Of a DNA stretch of 64,000 nt, positions 1 through 13,600 are shown piece by piece. Made by a program: the position numbers and the translations under genes. Numbering within the stretch: the first letter of the stretch is position 1; each line of letters begins with the position of its first letter. Under the pieces are notes generated by a model that ran no database searches, was not told the origin of the DNA, and saw nothing but the letters and a program-made list of their open reading frames with translations. Source of the DNA: Erythrophleum ivorense (taxonomy: Eukaryota; Streptophyta; Magnoliopsida; Fabales; Fabaceae); contig JAIUCV010000280.1 of NCBI GenBank assembly GCA_026724425.1, positions 1 through 64,000 of the forward strand. Direction: 5' to 3'.

Positions 1-187
1 ATGTAAATCTAGGTTTGTTTATTTTTTCATTAAAAAAAAAAATCTAGGTTTGTTTGATGAGATATAGTCATGTAACATCTGAAGCACCCTCCATTTTGTC
101 TTGCTTACTCATTTCTGTGATCACTATATGTTTTCTTAACTAATTGTATGTTATTCTTCTGATTTGATTTTTTTTTTGTGATTGTAG

Positions 188-3100
188 AGGTATGTTTAGA
201 TGGGGAGCAGTGGAATGATGGTCTATTAGCTACAATAAGAGAACAAGTATGGCCTGGTTGATTTGTTATGTTGTTGTTGCCTTCTTTTTCACTTGTGTTC
301 TGATACTTGAGTTCTGATACTTGAGTTCAAGAATCCCCATTGTTATTGACTTTCACATTTCACATTGGACATGATAAAATGCTTGACATTTACATATATG
401 TTTTTGTCAGGTGCATATGGAGGCTGACAGAAAGGCAATGCCTGGGGATGCTAATATATTGGCATGCCCTCAGGAAAGAATTACTTATAAAATTGGAAAC
501 AAGGTAATCAATCTCTGTTGAATGATGATGCTTGATCAGATCAGTGTGACCTATAAATGACTAATAAGCTAATTTTTGGTAAATAGTAGACAATGATGCT
601 TTGCAGGTAATTAAGATCTTAGTTGTTAAAAAAAAAAATTCTAGAAAATAACCTAGGGAGAAAAGCAGATGAGTAGAGCTAGAAGATTAGTTGAAAACTT
701 TGCCCATCATTCTGTGGTTTCTAACTTTCCATATGTTAAGTTGTGAATGTATAGATAAGTGCAATTTATGCTGTGTTTGAGTAAGGAGCTGCATTATTTA
801 AGATTTTCCCTAACTGTTGGACTTCGTTCTTATTGATAGAATAGGATTAGCAGCAGCCTAGGGATGAGGGAGCTTATATTGATCAACCTCATGACCTATA
901 CAATGAAGTAATATCAACCAAACCTATGTGGGAAACACCCAGTAGTGCTTTGATTTTCTGTTGTATAGTTGTGGATGTTGAGCTGTGATACAACAGATGC
1001 TACCTGCTCCTACTGCCTGCTCAAGGTTTAATAGATATTAAAATAAAGTAGCCAATGGCCTCTTGAAATTGATGTTGATAAGATTGAGAAGAATTGTCTT
1101 ACCATAGATTGGATGCTAGGGTTTTATTTTTGATATTGACATTGACATAGAGATATTTATGAATAATTGTTTGAAAATTAGGAGTACCAATTTTACTTTT
1201 TAACTAGGGGGAAAATTATTGGTATGTACTGGTTTTAACTTTGAAAAAAGATTTTTATTTCTGCACTTAGATTAGTGTTAGAAGTAGATAATCTCCTATA
1301 ATATTGGTTTAGTTTTTGGAAGCAGGTAATTTGTGGTTTGGAAGGAGCAAGAATTGGTATACAATATGAGACATCTTTTGCTGGTAAATTGAAATTCTTG
1401 ACTAACTTATTTACAGCACCTGGCAAGTGGCAACAATGTCATGTTATTTAAATCATAATATGAATTACAAGATGGAAGCTGTAGGCTGGCTGGACATTTC
1501 TCCCTAGTCCTTCAATCCCCTTTATCTTTGTCATTAGCTGATGATATTTACTGATGATATTATCTGTTCATTTATTGCAGGAGAACCATGTGAATTGTAC
1601 CATTGTGTGCTGGAGAGCAAGTCATTTCTTGAAAAGATGACTGTTCTTGAACACACAATTCCATTTTTTCTGCCAATACGTGAAGCAGAAAATGATCTCC
1701 TTTCATCCAATGCAATGGTAATGTCTGTTTCCTGCATTGGCTTTGCTGGGTTTATTTTAAACCTTTTTCTAAGCATTTTCCCTAATAATTTGCTTTCAGA
1801 AATTCATAGATCATGTGGAGATCTTTTGCAGGCTTATGTGGATAGACGGGAACAGGTAGACTGCCCTTGTATGTAACTCATTTAGAGAAAGTTTGATATT
1901 TTTGAAACAATAGTATCTGGTCTTCATAATCTACATGATATTTCTATGTGATATGGGGCGCCATTTACATTTTTAGAATTGCAAATTCAGTATAAAGAAA
2001 TGGATGACCTAAATATGAAAAGTAAATAATAACATCAGAACTTGCTACAGCAAGTACTTTGACTAATTTGGTTCTATTCAAGAGGGACAGATGTTTATCT
2101 GTGTTAGTTGGAGAAAACTGAGAGAAAGAGAGGAGAAATTTGGTCTGAATGACTTATTTTATTTCTTCACAGTACTCAAATTTATATAGGAAGGAGGAGG
2201 GAATCAATATCCCATACAATCAGCAGAGAATAAACACAAATCTACGTAATAAATGACCAGCAACGGTCAAAAAAAAAAAAAAAGAAACAAAATAAGGAAA
2301 AAGCTGGAACAAATAAAGCCAAATAAAAACATGAAATAAATTGAAGGAAATCCTAAGATCACCAACACTCCCCCTCAAGCTAAGGTTTGGATGTCCAACA
2401 TTTCCAACTTGCTGATAAGCCCTTCAAACCTTACTCGGGTAGGGCCTGGGTCAAAAGGTCAGCAACTTGAGTTTGAGATGAAGTGTAAGATAACTCAAGA
2501 ATCCTTGCGTCAAATTTCTCCTTGATGAAGTGCCTATTAATCACCGCATACTTCATTTGATCATGGTGCGTTGAATTCTTTGCAATGTTGATGGTTGCCG
2601 TATTGTTACAAAAGATCTTTATAGTTTCTCCATAGGAATTCTCGATTCTTTGATAAGTCTTTTGAGCTACAAACCTTTACAAATACCATGTGCAAGAGCC
2701 CTGAATTATGCCTCCGCATTGCTTCAAGCAACAACAGCTTGCTTCTTGCTCCTTTATGTGATTATATTACCCTACACATATGTGCAATAATCAGTAGTGG
2801 ACCTTTTGTTAGTTACTGACCCAGCCAGTCAACATTAATGTAGACTTCTATACCTTTATTTGCTCTCTTCTTGAAGAAAATGCCTCTACTGAAGTCATCT
2901 TCGAATATCTTAGAATTCTATAGATAGCTTGCATATGATCTTCAGTTGGCTTATTCATTTATTGGTTGACAACATTGACTAGAAAGCTAATGTCAAGTCT
3001 GGTGTGAGAGATAAATTAATTTCCCAACCAATCATTGATACCTCTGAGTATCAATAAGAACACTCTCTTGTTTTAGGCCCATTTTATAAGTGGACTCCAG

Positions 3101-6100
3101 GGGATTGTTAGCTAGTTTGCAGCCAAGCATCCTAGTTTCTTCCAGAAGATCTAATGTATATTTGCATTGGGAAATAACAATTCCCTTACTTGATATAGCT
3201 ACCACCATTCCCATAAGGTATCTCATCTCTTCGAGTTCTTTGGTTTCAAAGTCTTTGGCCAATGCTTATTTCAAGTTCTTAATTTGCTCTTCAAAGTCCC
3301 TTGTAATAATGATATCATCAACATAAACAATTAATATTGCTATTTTCCCTTCAGGTGAAAATTTCAAGAAAAGTGTGTAATCAGCTTGTGCTTGAACATA
3401 GCCATAGCTTTTCACAACCTTAGTGTATTTATCAAACCCAGCCCTTGGTGCTTGCCTAAAACCATACAAGGACTTGTTTAGTTTGCACATTTTGTTTCTA
3501 CCACTATTGATGCCAGGAGGAGTCTCTGTAGACTTTTTAACGTCTCCATTCAAGAAGCCATTTTTCACATCTAATTAATGGAGTGACCAATCCAAATTAG
3601 CTACTAGAGAAAGTAACAACTTAATTGTATTGAATTTAGCTATTGGAATAAAGGTTTCCTGGTAGTTTATCCCATTATGGCAGTTTATGCTTCCATCTAG
3701 ATTGTACTTTTATGGTGAAAATCCATTTGCAACCAACAGTTTTCTTCCCTTCAGGAATTCAGTAATTACCCGTGTACCATTCTTGCTGTGCATCACCACA
3801 ATCAGTCTCATGTTCATTGTTATCAATGGGAGTATGGGTTTCAAGGTTATTTTGGGCTGAAGGACAAGGGTCAAGACTGGTCATAGTTGAGGATCACTAT
3901 TTTCGGTGGGTTCATCTATTAGATAGTCACTAGTTTGGTGAGGTTTAGGAATAAGAAGGCTAAAAAAACCCATTCTTCTTGCTCCTGATGATTCTCCCCT
4001 TGATTGGGGTTTTTGGCGTAGTGAGGTTTATTTGCAAAGAAGGTAATGTCCAAGGTCTCGTAAAACTACTTGATGATTTGAGAATAACATTTGTATCCTT
4101 TTTAGTTGGAAGAGTACCCAAGAAAAATGTATTTATGGGCTTTAGGATCAAGTTTCCCCTGGTTTAGTATAACTGAAAGAGGTACACCCAAATATCTTAA
4201 GAGGCAAAGTGGATAAGAAGTGAGTTTTAGGATAGGCTTGGAGAAGTTGTTTGTAAGGAGTATTGAAGAGTCTTGGATGGCATCCTATTAATTAAATTGG
4301 TGGCAGTGAGTTTGGGGGCCCCCATAATTGGTTTGGAACACTGGTGGACGTCAGCAGGGCCTGAGCTACATCTAATAGGTGTCTATTTTTCTGCTTAACA
4401 ACCCCATTTTGTTGGGGTGAATCAACAAAGTGTTTTGATGAAGAATGCTACGGCTATCAAGGTAGCTTTTGTTGTGACTACATCTCTATAGCTAAGGTTC
4501 TTATTACTTAGTGAAGTATTTCTTATTAATTAGGTAATTAATTAGGTAGGAGCTTTAGTTAACAAAGCCAAATATCACATTACTAGTTTCTGATCATTGG
4601 AGTTGCTTCTCTGATTTATTTATATACTTCATTCATCAACCATATTGGTCTAGATAGTCTTTCTATGCAATTTTTTTCTGGACATTTTCATCAAAACGTC
4701 AAGTACATTGTGAATTAGTTTCCTCAACTAAGTTGGTTTTTTGGTTAGGTTAAAAATTGTCCATTTATGTAGATTCACAAGAAATTTTTTACAACTTAAA
4801 CCCTAAATATTGACCTACCTAAAATCTAGATATATGACATTGCTATGCAATTTTTATTACTTTAAAAAGGAAATTATTAAAAGAAAATTACATTTGAGTA
4901 ATACATATTAAAAAAACAAAGTATGTTACATATATACTTTTTAATCTAAAATTTTTATTTGCATAGCCATGTCAACTTTTTCTAATTTTCACCCCCTATA
5001 GTTTAATTTTAGATCTGTCTCTGTATTGACACTAGATTTTTTGTGTGTTGCTGTATCCTGTGGTGTTAGTGTTCATGCTTCTTAGATCCTTGGTTGGAAT
5101 AATGATGAAAATGCCTTGACTGCTTTGTTACAAATATACGAGATGGATCTATATTTTCTGATTTGCATTGTGGAACCATGCACAGGATATGGATTTTAAG
5201 TGTAGAATGTCTAAATAATTCTGATAGCAAGGGTATATAATTTTTGTCTCTTTTTCTAAATATCATGCAGGTTCGACTTATAAAGGAGCTTTATGGAAAT
5301 CAAATTGGAGAGCTGTATCATAGCCTTCCTTACCACACGGTTGAATTTGTACTGGATGATTTCGATTGGTCAGTATCTTACTGTGATCTGATGCTTCCCT
5401 CATCCCTTTTTCTTCAAAATTCAGAGTTATTACTTCTCTAGCCAGTTTAAATCTTTGTTCAACAACTTATGGTTGAATAAGAATATGAAATGTCAGTAGA
5501 GTCCCATCAGAAGGAAAACTTAAAATGTGGGGACAATATGACTTTTTCTACGTCTTCACTTTTGTGGACATGTGATAGTGTATCCCCCCCCCCCTCCCCC
5601 CCCAAAAAAAAAGTGTATATATGGTTAGATACAATGTTGTTAAGGTGAGGTGATGTGTGCGGGTTTCAAATCTGAAAGATCTAATGTTGATAGTGATTTC
5701 AAATGAACTGCATTTTGGCTGACCATTACATTAAAATTACTGCATCTTGAATTGAATAGCAAATACTTTCCTCAACAATCATTCGTCTTTGCCTTCCGGT
5801 AGTGCGGAAAAGTTTTTGCACTAGCTAAGTCAGTTTGTACAACTTTTTGTAAATGGACTTTGAATAATACCATTGCTGTCTGTGTTTATATTATGGTAAT
5901 AACTTTTCTGTACTGCTATCCTCTTCTCCCATCCTTTAATAAGGGAAAACAGATAGAGAAGTTGGACAAAAGAAAATCTGTGCTCAAGACTTTGTTTCTT
6001 TTTGCAGCAAGGTAACAGTCAGTCTTAGATACGCAGATCTCATCTCTGTACTTCCTACTCGGATCAGAGTGCTAGCGTGGCCAATGCACCAGTCCAAGAA

Positions 6101-6595
6101 AAATACTGTTAGTACAACACTGCTGGGAAGTCCCCCTGCTCCAATTCGCTTGACCTATGCAGAAGATGCCTTACGAACTATGAGTTTACCCGAAGGTGAG
6201 AACTATATTACTTTGGTTAATTTCTAAAACCTGAATGATTTGTGATTTTCCCCAAGTAGTTTTTGGTCTACAATCATGTCATAATGGGATGAGTGCAAGG
6301 TGCTGGGAGCCATCGTTGTGTAATGAATTTGGATCCCAAAATTAGTATGCGTTTCATGTTCTTTGAATTCCTTAAAAATTGGGTTGGCTGAAAAAAAAAA
6401 TCCTTAAAAGGTGATTTTTCAAGCCAGCTTGTCTTTATCTTATCATCGCGGTTTATGTCTCTCCACTGCTCTACCGATATTCTCTGTTTGTTCTGATTTT
6501 ATGTTTCCTGCGTCCCCATCTCAGCATACGCAGAGATTGTGTTAAATCTACCACAAGCTCTTCAGCAGATGTTTCACCAAAGAGTTCCTTCCTAG
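188..6595 (+). CDS. CENP-O: Centromere protein O (CENP-O/Mcm21 family), 3' part of the gene
   Basis: Kinetochore protein of the CENP-O/Mcm21 family, part of the constitutive centromere-associated network. The 5' end lies outside the window. Exons read here: 188-246, 411-503, 1326-1383, 1581-1717, 1800-1855, 5271-5368, 6008-6195 and 6525-6595, stop TAG at 6593-6595. The translation carries family-like blocks: GARIGIQYETSFAGEP, CVLESKSFLEKMTVLEHTIP, RLIKELYGNQIGELYHSLP, VTVSLRYADLISVLP, and the C-terminal YAEIVLNLPQALQQMF. Phases agree at every junction except exon 1800-1855, which is 56 nt where 57 is expected: KFIDHV lies in one frame and GDLLQAYVDRREQ in another. A different acceptor (AG at 1830-1831) would give an in-frame 24-nt exon. 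The intron 1856-5270 is swollen by a copia fragment. The family call is from remembered plant homologues. Confidence 0.8.
2102..2367 (-). repeat. 3' LTR of the copia fragment
   Basis: The stretch runs TGTTAGTTGG...CACCAACA on the plus strand, so it has TG...CA ends. On its inner side (2368-2382) the minus strand reads CTTGAGGGGGAG, a typical copia polypurine tract directly before TGTTGG. Length is about 266 bp. The outer boundary is chosen from the TG terminus alone, because no second LTR is available for comparison. Confidence 0.65.
2102..4600 (-). mobile_element. Ty1/copia retrotransposon fragment in a CENP-O intron
   Basis: Reading on the minus strand, the order is integrase C-terminal remnant (around 4300-4480, a degenerate version of the TPQQNGVAERKN region), reverse transcriptase (3568 down to 3032, with the copia signatures SLYGFRQAPRA and IVYVDDIII), RNase H remnants (about 3030-2390), polypurine tract and 3' LTR. 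The order INT-RT-RNaseH is that of Ty1/copia. Frames are broken repeatedly, so it is dead. No matching 5' LTR is visible to the right of 4500, so the element is 5'-truncated. The right limit is approximate. Confidence 0.85.
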
Positions 6596-7632
6596 AGCTT
6601 GCCAGCAGTCTGGATTGGATCTGTACAAATCTTTAATGGAGACGGTTATAACTAGCAGAAATTACGCCTATGAACTGTTGAGTTATTACTTAGTAAAATC
6701 AAAATGGACGTGTCTCGTATCATTTGTTGGGGAGGCCGTGTAGTGTTGTCCATTTTTCCTATGTATTTCACCCTATATTTGGTTACATATTTAGAGCTCT
6801 CTTGACATGAGAAGAAAAAAATTACAAATCTGACTTACGATTACGTCACTCTCCATTATAATGCATGTAAATCATATTAGGCATAGAATGCGTTGTTGAT
6901 GCATGAAGGAGCATTGGTGCTGATTATTCACATTTCTTGTCATCACACTTAATGGTTTTTGCGTGGAATATTCTTTGAATCTTGCATCAACAGAAGTAAG
7001 AAAAGGAATGGCCTACACTTGCACGTTTGGTTGCTTGTAGAGGGAAGATAATTTCTTTTAAAAAAATTGTACGATATTTATTATGTTTTTATAATTATTA
7101 CTTAATAATATTTATTTTTTATTACATAATTAAAGTAAGAGTATAAACTTTATTTTTTATTTACAAAATTATTTTTTTTCTCACATTCTTCTTTTTTTTT
7201 TCTATGTATCAAAGGGGACAAATGTAGCACATGCAACGCAGTTAGGCATATGTGCTCATAAAATGTCGGCTTGAGTAGACGTAATACGGGTTTTTCTTAT
7301 TTTTGGTTGGGGTGGGGGGAGGGGCGTGGGTTTGAAAATTGTAATAAATAGAAAAATAATATTCGTGAAGACCCACATAATTTTGAACTTATGTAAACTC
7401 TATAAATATTGCAGGAAAAAGAAAAGATGTGAGCAGAACTCTATTAATGACGTTATTTGGAGGCAACAGAGAATAGTACCTCCGCCTGCTAATGGCATAG
7501 ACGTTGACCATTCAAATTTTAACGAAAGAGATGTTCTAATCTAAACACAGATTAACTGAGGCCATTCTTCGTCATCATTATCTTTTTTGTCGTCTGTTGT
7601 TGGACAAGGGCAGAAAAGGTTGTCCAGGCTCC
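6596..7632. other. Convergent 3' intergenic region between CENP-O and the H+-ATPase
   Basis: About 1 kb lying between the stop codons of two genes that point at each other. It should hold both 3' UTRs. It is AT-rich with poly-T and poly-A runs. I see no further gene; the 72-codon ORF at 7326-7544 has no family features. Confidence 0.6.
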
Positions 7633-10600
7633 TCACACTGTATAATGCTGCTGAATTGTATCAATGTCAAGTCCCTTCAGTTTCACCACCGACTCCACAT
7701 GACCCTTCAGAGTGTGTAGCTCCCTAAGCCTGTAATCCAACATATATAAGTCTTTTAGAAACTCAATTACGTAACTCAAATAATTTATGGACAAAGAGTA
7801 GAGTTCTTTATATTTTCTTATTACAGGGCTTACCTTGCAACCTCAGCACGACGCTTGGCTTGCTCGGCGATCTCAGAAAGCTCCCTATAGCTGTTCTTCT
7901 CATTGAAAAGGTTGCTTGTTTCCGGAGGCTGAAGACCATGTAGAGTCCTCTGTGCAGCAGCCCACTGGGCTTCCCTCTCTTCTTTGCCATAGTCTTTCTT
8001 CGTAGTGAAGGCAGTCTGTGATGGAAAAAGCAGTAACAGCTTTCAGTATTCATCTCTCTGGACTAAATCAACAAATGCAATAAAAGTAATAATAGTGATA
8101 AAGAACTTACCTTGTTCTCCAAGAGATTATCCCAAGCCTTACCACTCTGAACGTAGCGGATGGCGAATTTGAGAAAATCAAGAGGGATATAAGTCACCAC
8201 ACTGTAGAGCCAGATTACACCAGCCCAACCCCATCCCATACCCTTTATCCGTGCGAAGCCCCAATCAGCATAAACTGCTATAAGAGTTGCCACCTGTCAA
8301 TTACAGAATAAACGATGATTTTGTTACCACAACGCAAAGCATTTGATAAATAGTTCATTTGCACTGTGCTAGCTAACGTGTTCTCCCAATCCTATACTGA
8401 TACACTTGAGTATTGCAGCATAATTGGCTTAATATCATTTGACATAAAGCGCGTCTGCTTCAATAATGAAGGGAACCCAACACAAACAGCTGTATGACAA
8501 CCTAATACTTACCAACTGAGCAACCATAAAAGCACTCAGTAGAAGAAGACCAGGTCTTTCAACAAAGGACCAGCTGCGGGACCTAGTGACAAAAATTAGG
8601 GCCTGGCTTATAATACTGACTTGAAGGTATAAGGCTGCCATCATTTTGTGAGTGCTTTCGCTTATATCGCTTACTCCGAACTTGTTCTGCAACAACGCAA
8701 GTTTTGGGCATAGCTCTTAGAACTTTGTAATGACATTTTTTTTTTTTTGCTAAATGTGAAATATAAATGTTACCGAAAAAAAGTTGGTATCCTTCATGGC
8801 CCAGAAAAAGATTACTGTCATTAGTGCCAAGTAACTGCCAAGCACAATGCCAGTAGCAAATATCTCCTTCAGTTTCCAGCTGTCAGGGAGTGGAGATGGT
8901 TTCACTCGATCCTTGGATATTGTCATAATGGTACCTAAAGGTACGGTGGTGCAAGAATCGGTCAGGGTTAATAACCCGGGGTGTGGATAGCGGAAGGTCA
9001 AGCATATATTATCTTACCATCATTTAGTATGGCAATAATCAGAACCATGAAGGGTGCAAAATCAAACTTCCAGATTAATGCAATAAACATGAAACCAAAC
9101 TGCCAAAATAAAGAACAGATGGTATTAATTATATGATTTCTTTATGAACTATTTTTAAAAAAAGATTCAGCATATTAACTAATTTTTTGTACTTACCACA
9201 ATACGAATGGTGATTGATACAGCATAAATCTGCCAAATTAAGCAATCAAAATTTGAGGATTTAGACTATTGAAAAATATAAGAATAGCTTCTAAAACCAT
9301 CAAATTATGTATTAAGGGAACTAACAGTATAATTCTTCATCCTTTGGAAAATAGCCCTGCTAGTTAGCACTGCACTAATAATGACACTCAACCCAGGTTC
9401 GGTGAGGACAATGTCAGAAGCACTTCTAGCAGCATCTGTAGCATCTGCAACAGCAATTCCGATATCTGCCTTCTTTAATGCTGGGGCATCATTCACACCA
9501 TCTCCTGTCATTCCACAGATATGCTTCCTCTCTTGCAGCCTCTTAACGATTTCATATTTGTGTTCTACCATGTCATACAACAATGGAGGGTTAAAATGCA
9601 GGAACTGGTGGGCAATTGGAAATGCAACAATACTGTTGATTCAATTAGCAGTCTCCGTTGAGTCATATAAAATAGAATCTATGAACATGTAAAAAATGTC
9701 AGAAATAGTTAAAACAAAATTTTTATGCTACAGTTTTTTTTTTTTTTGGGGACGACCTTGTAAGTTGTGATTATTTACATATAGAAACGACCTACCAGGG
9801 AACACTCCAGCAAATCCATCTGCCTTCTCAATCAACTCGTCTACTGGAAGAGCTGAAATAGAAGCATCCTTGTCTTGGCCAAGTAATGAAGGACGACGGG
9901 TACATATTTGTTCCCATTCCAAGTCTTCGGCCAGTTTCTTTGCCAATGGCAAGCTGATCGCCTAGAGAACAAGAGAACCACAACCAATTGTTAAGCTACT
10001 GAATTTTAGACAAGGTATATGCTAAGCTATCAGAAAGAAAGACTAAGACTTCAAATCTTTACCAGTAATCATCTTAACATTCACCCCAAGGTGAAGAGCC
10101 CTTCTGATGGTTTCGGCACTATCGTGCCTAGGAGGATCAAACAGAGGTAGCAGACCAACAAATTGCCATGGTCCACCAGGACTATCTTTGATTTCTCGGG
10201 TACTTCCTATAAGATAGAACAAAGAAGCAGCAATAAGTGATAGGTATCCAATTAAGGAGGGAAGTAAGATATTAACTTTGCAAACCTGTCTTGCAACGCC
10301 TAGAGACCTGAGTCCACGCTCAGCAAACTTATCAATGACCGTATGAACCTTTCTTCTGACATCCTCCTTGCAGTTGCAAAGGTTCAACATCTTAAAACAT
10401 GAGAAAGACATGGATTAGTTCATCCATCATATAATATCATCGCATGGCAAAAGTGAAAACCATAATACCTGCTCAGGGGCACCTTTACTAGCTCGATGCC
10501 ATTGTCCATCAGAGTCAATGTAGGTTAGAGCAGTTCTCTTCTCTACAGGATTGAATGGGAGGAAATGGACCTCTCTAATACCAGCTCGTGCCTGGTCAAT

Positions 10601-13600
10601 TCAGAAGAATCAGAACATTGAAAGTGAAACTTTTGATAAATTTTCAATTCCAAATTTAAGGAAAAAAAATCGTTTCACTTTGTTCTTCTTGTTTGAGGGA
10701 CTCTTTTGCATACTATACCTCCTTTGGATCAGCAAGCATTCCTACAATGGCAGTATCAATGGCATCCTGATTTTCAGTCCTAGAAGCCCTTGCCGCAAGA
10801 AGAATAACGTATTCCTTCTCTACACCCTTGGCAAACACCTCAATCAAGTTTCTATCGACACTCAGCTTATTTAGGGTCAGGGTCCCAGTTTTGTCACTGC
10901 AGAGGACGTCCATCCCCTGCCATTTCCTCAATAGCTGTCATTCGCTTTGTAATTGCACCTTGCTGAGAAAGTCTGTGAGAACCAATAGCCATAGTGACAG
11001 ACAGAACAGTAGGCATGGCAATTGGAATTCCTCCAATCAATAGAACCAATAAATTGTCAATTCCGTCTCTGTACTCGCGGTGCTGTATTGGGTACATGAC
11101 TATGATCTCAATGGCGATTCCAAGAGCAATTGAGCAAATGCAGAATTACCAATTGCTGTAAGGACTTTCTGGAAGTGCCCAACTTGATTGGTGCTGTCCC
11201 ACCAGATGAGCTGCTTTACCAAAAAAAGTGTGCACGCCAGTAGCAATCACAACTGCTTCTATCTCACCCTTTTTGACCGTTGATCCCGAAAATACTTCAT
11301 CCGAGGAGTTCTTCGTCACAGGAAGAGACTCTCCAGTTAAAGCAGACTGATCAACACTCAAGGAATCACCCTCTAGAAGACGGGCATCAGCAGGAATAAT
11401 ATCTCCTAACTTAATGCTGATTATATCTCCTGGAACTAAAATTGCAGCATCTTGTTCACTCCATCGGCCATCTCTAAGAACCTAAAATTTGTGGACGGAA
11501 AAAATGAACGTTAAGAGATAGAGCCATAACCCATAAATAACGCAGGCATACAAAAGTTTGTGGATAGAGTATTTGACCTTGGTCTTGGGAGCTAAACCAG
11601 CCATAAGTGCCGCAGCAGCATTGCCAGCATTGTTTTCCTCGATAAAACTGATTGTGGAGTTAATCATCAGTAGACAAATGATACCTACGAAATCCTGCCA
11701 ATCCGGAGGCCTTCCTCCGCCATTTGCCAAGGCTATGGCCATTATGGCAGCTGCTTCCATAACCCAAGATAGGGGGTTCCACATAAAACCTAAGAACTTC
11801 AAAATTTTGCTCTCCTGCTTATGCAGGATGAAATCATTACATGCTTCCAATGAAGCGAACCAGATACAAGGAAATATAAACACAAGGAGAAAATGCTGTG
11901 TGTGTTCAAGAAACATGCCTTTTTCTCTTCCAATTTGTTGGGCCCAAAAACTTGAAGCCGACTGGCTCCTTCGTCTGATGTTAGACCTTCTCTTGAACAT
12001 TTCAGCTGCTCAAACACTTCCTCTATTGGGATCCGTTCCTGTTCTCAAGTTGTTTATGTTTGTTAATTCTCAAATGCTAAACAGCAGGAAGAAACTGTAT
12101 CTTATTAGTTGTATGAAGCTCAAGCAATTTACTAGATCTCTCTATGGCCTCTGCTAATTTAGAAGTTATTCCTTCAGAACATGTGCACACAACGTGCAAC
12201 AATTTCCACAATGTCAATAACTTTATTTCCCTCCATAGTCCATATGTCGTTGCAACTAGAGAAAAAGCTGCCCGTATCCCTTCCTCCACCACAAAAATAA
12301 ATGAACATGCTTTTCCTTTGTGGTGTAAGTGCTATTTCAAGATCGAAAATTAATAATTTCACATTATTAGACGTCTTATAAAGTAATTCTTTTATTATTG
12401 ATTTAATATAAAAACTAATGATTATTATTTTTATAAAAAAATATTACGGATAAAAAAAATTGTAAAAATGAAGTGATCTGCTGATCCAGAGTCTAGATCA
12501 GGTTGCATATAGAAATAGGTTGCGGACTAAAGCATTCACCCATGGCCATAAATAATGAGAGAAAATTTTTGCCAAGCGCCATGAAATTAAATTACTTACT
12601 CTAAAGAACCTTATATTCCGTAATTATTTTAGAGGATCAAAAGATTTAATAGTTTAAGTTTCAATGGGCTAATAGAATTGTTATTAACAATTAATAATTA
12701 TTATTAACAATATAATTTTTATCAACTAGAACTACTATTAGTTATAATATGAAATTGCTATTATGAAACTTTTAAAAATTATTGGTTAATGTTATAATAC
12801 TTAAAATATTATAATTTTTTAGTTCTATAAAATCATTTTAAAATATAAGATTATTAAAAATAAATATTTTAATTTTATGATGGTAATAAGCCGCATAATG
12901 ACATGACATTTTGATCCTAAGACCAAAACAAATAAGAAAAAGAAATTTTAAATAATCCTAGTCGGAGGAAGGAGGGTACAGCATTCATGGGCCTGGCATG
13001 AATTTAATTGAAGGGGTAAACCCAGCAAAGCAAAAACCATACAATAATTATATTCTCAGAAGAATAAAAGAAAATTTATTAGAAATTAAGGGAAAAAATT
13101 GTACACAGAAAAATAATAGGATGACAAAATAATAACAACAACGATTAAAAATAATAACGCGGTATGAGGTATTTTCAAATGCAAAATTAATTCAGGAAAA
13201 AAAAGTTCAGTAACCAAGGCACGATATGCTAAATAAAATATAAACGCTGTATTAATTTGGAGAGACTTTTCAGTAAACAAAGTGTATATCTGAGCAATTC
13301 ATCATCTTTATTTTAACATTTTTTCCCCTAATCATATAGTGTAGGACACACGTCCAGCATGAGTAGAAGAAACATGGAAAGAAGGGCTTGTCTGGAACTC
13401 AAATTCTCTATCAATTCGATTGTTTTAAAATTTACATTATCGTCTTAAAATTCTAAAAAAATAATAGGTAATATATATATATATATATATAAACAATTAA
13501 ACAGTAAAAGTTCAAACTCTAAGAAAAGAGTGGTGCGTGGCAAAGCCGCGAAATCCAATCTTCACATGCGATCGTAGTGTGCGGACCAAAAAAGCACGTT

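Noticed and set aside
5585..5611. C-tract followed by A-tract (cccccccccctcccccccc then aaaaaaaaa)
   Set aside because: Simple low-complexity run in a CENP-O intron and a likely place for sequencing error; no function implied.
11558..12157. 199-codon open frame on the plus strand
   Set aside because: It is the antisense of H+-ATPase exons 2 and 3 and shows no family features of its own.
12077..12292. Minus-strand frame just upstream of H+-ATPase exon 2 as the start of the gene
   Set aside because: Its sequence does not resemble an AHA N-terminus, and the true first exon (MGGISLEEIKNENVDL) is found at 14404-14451 with a correct donor.
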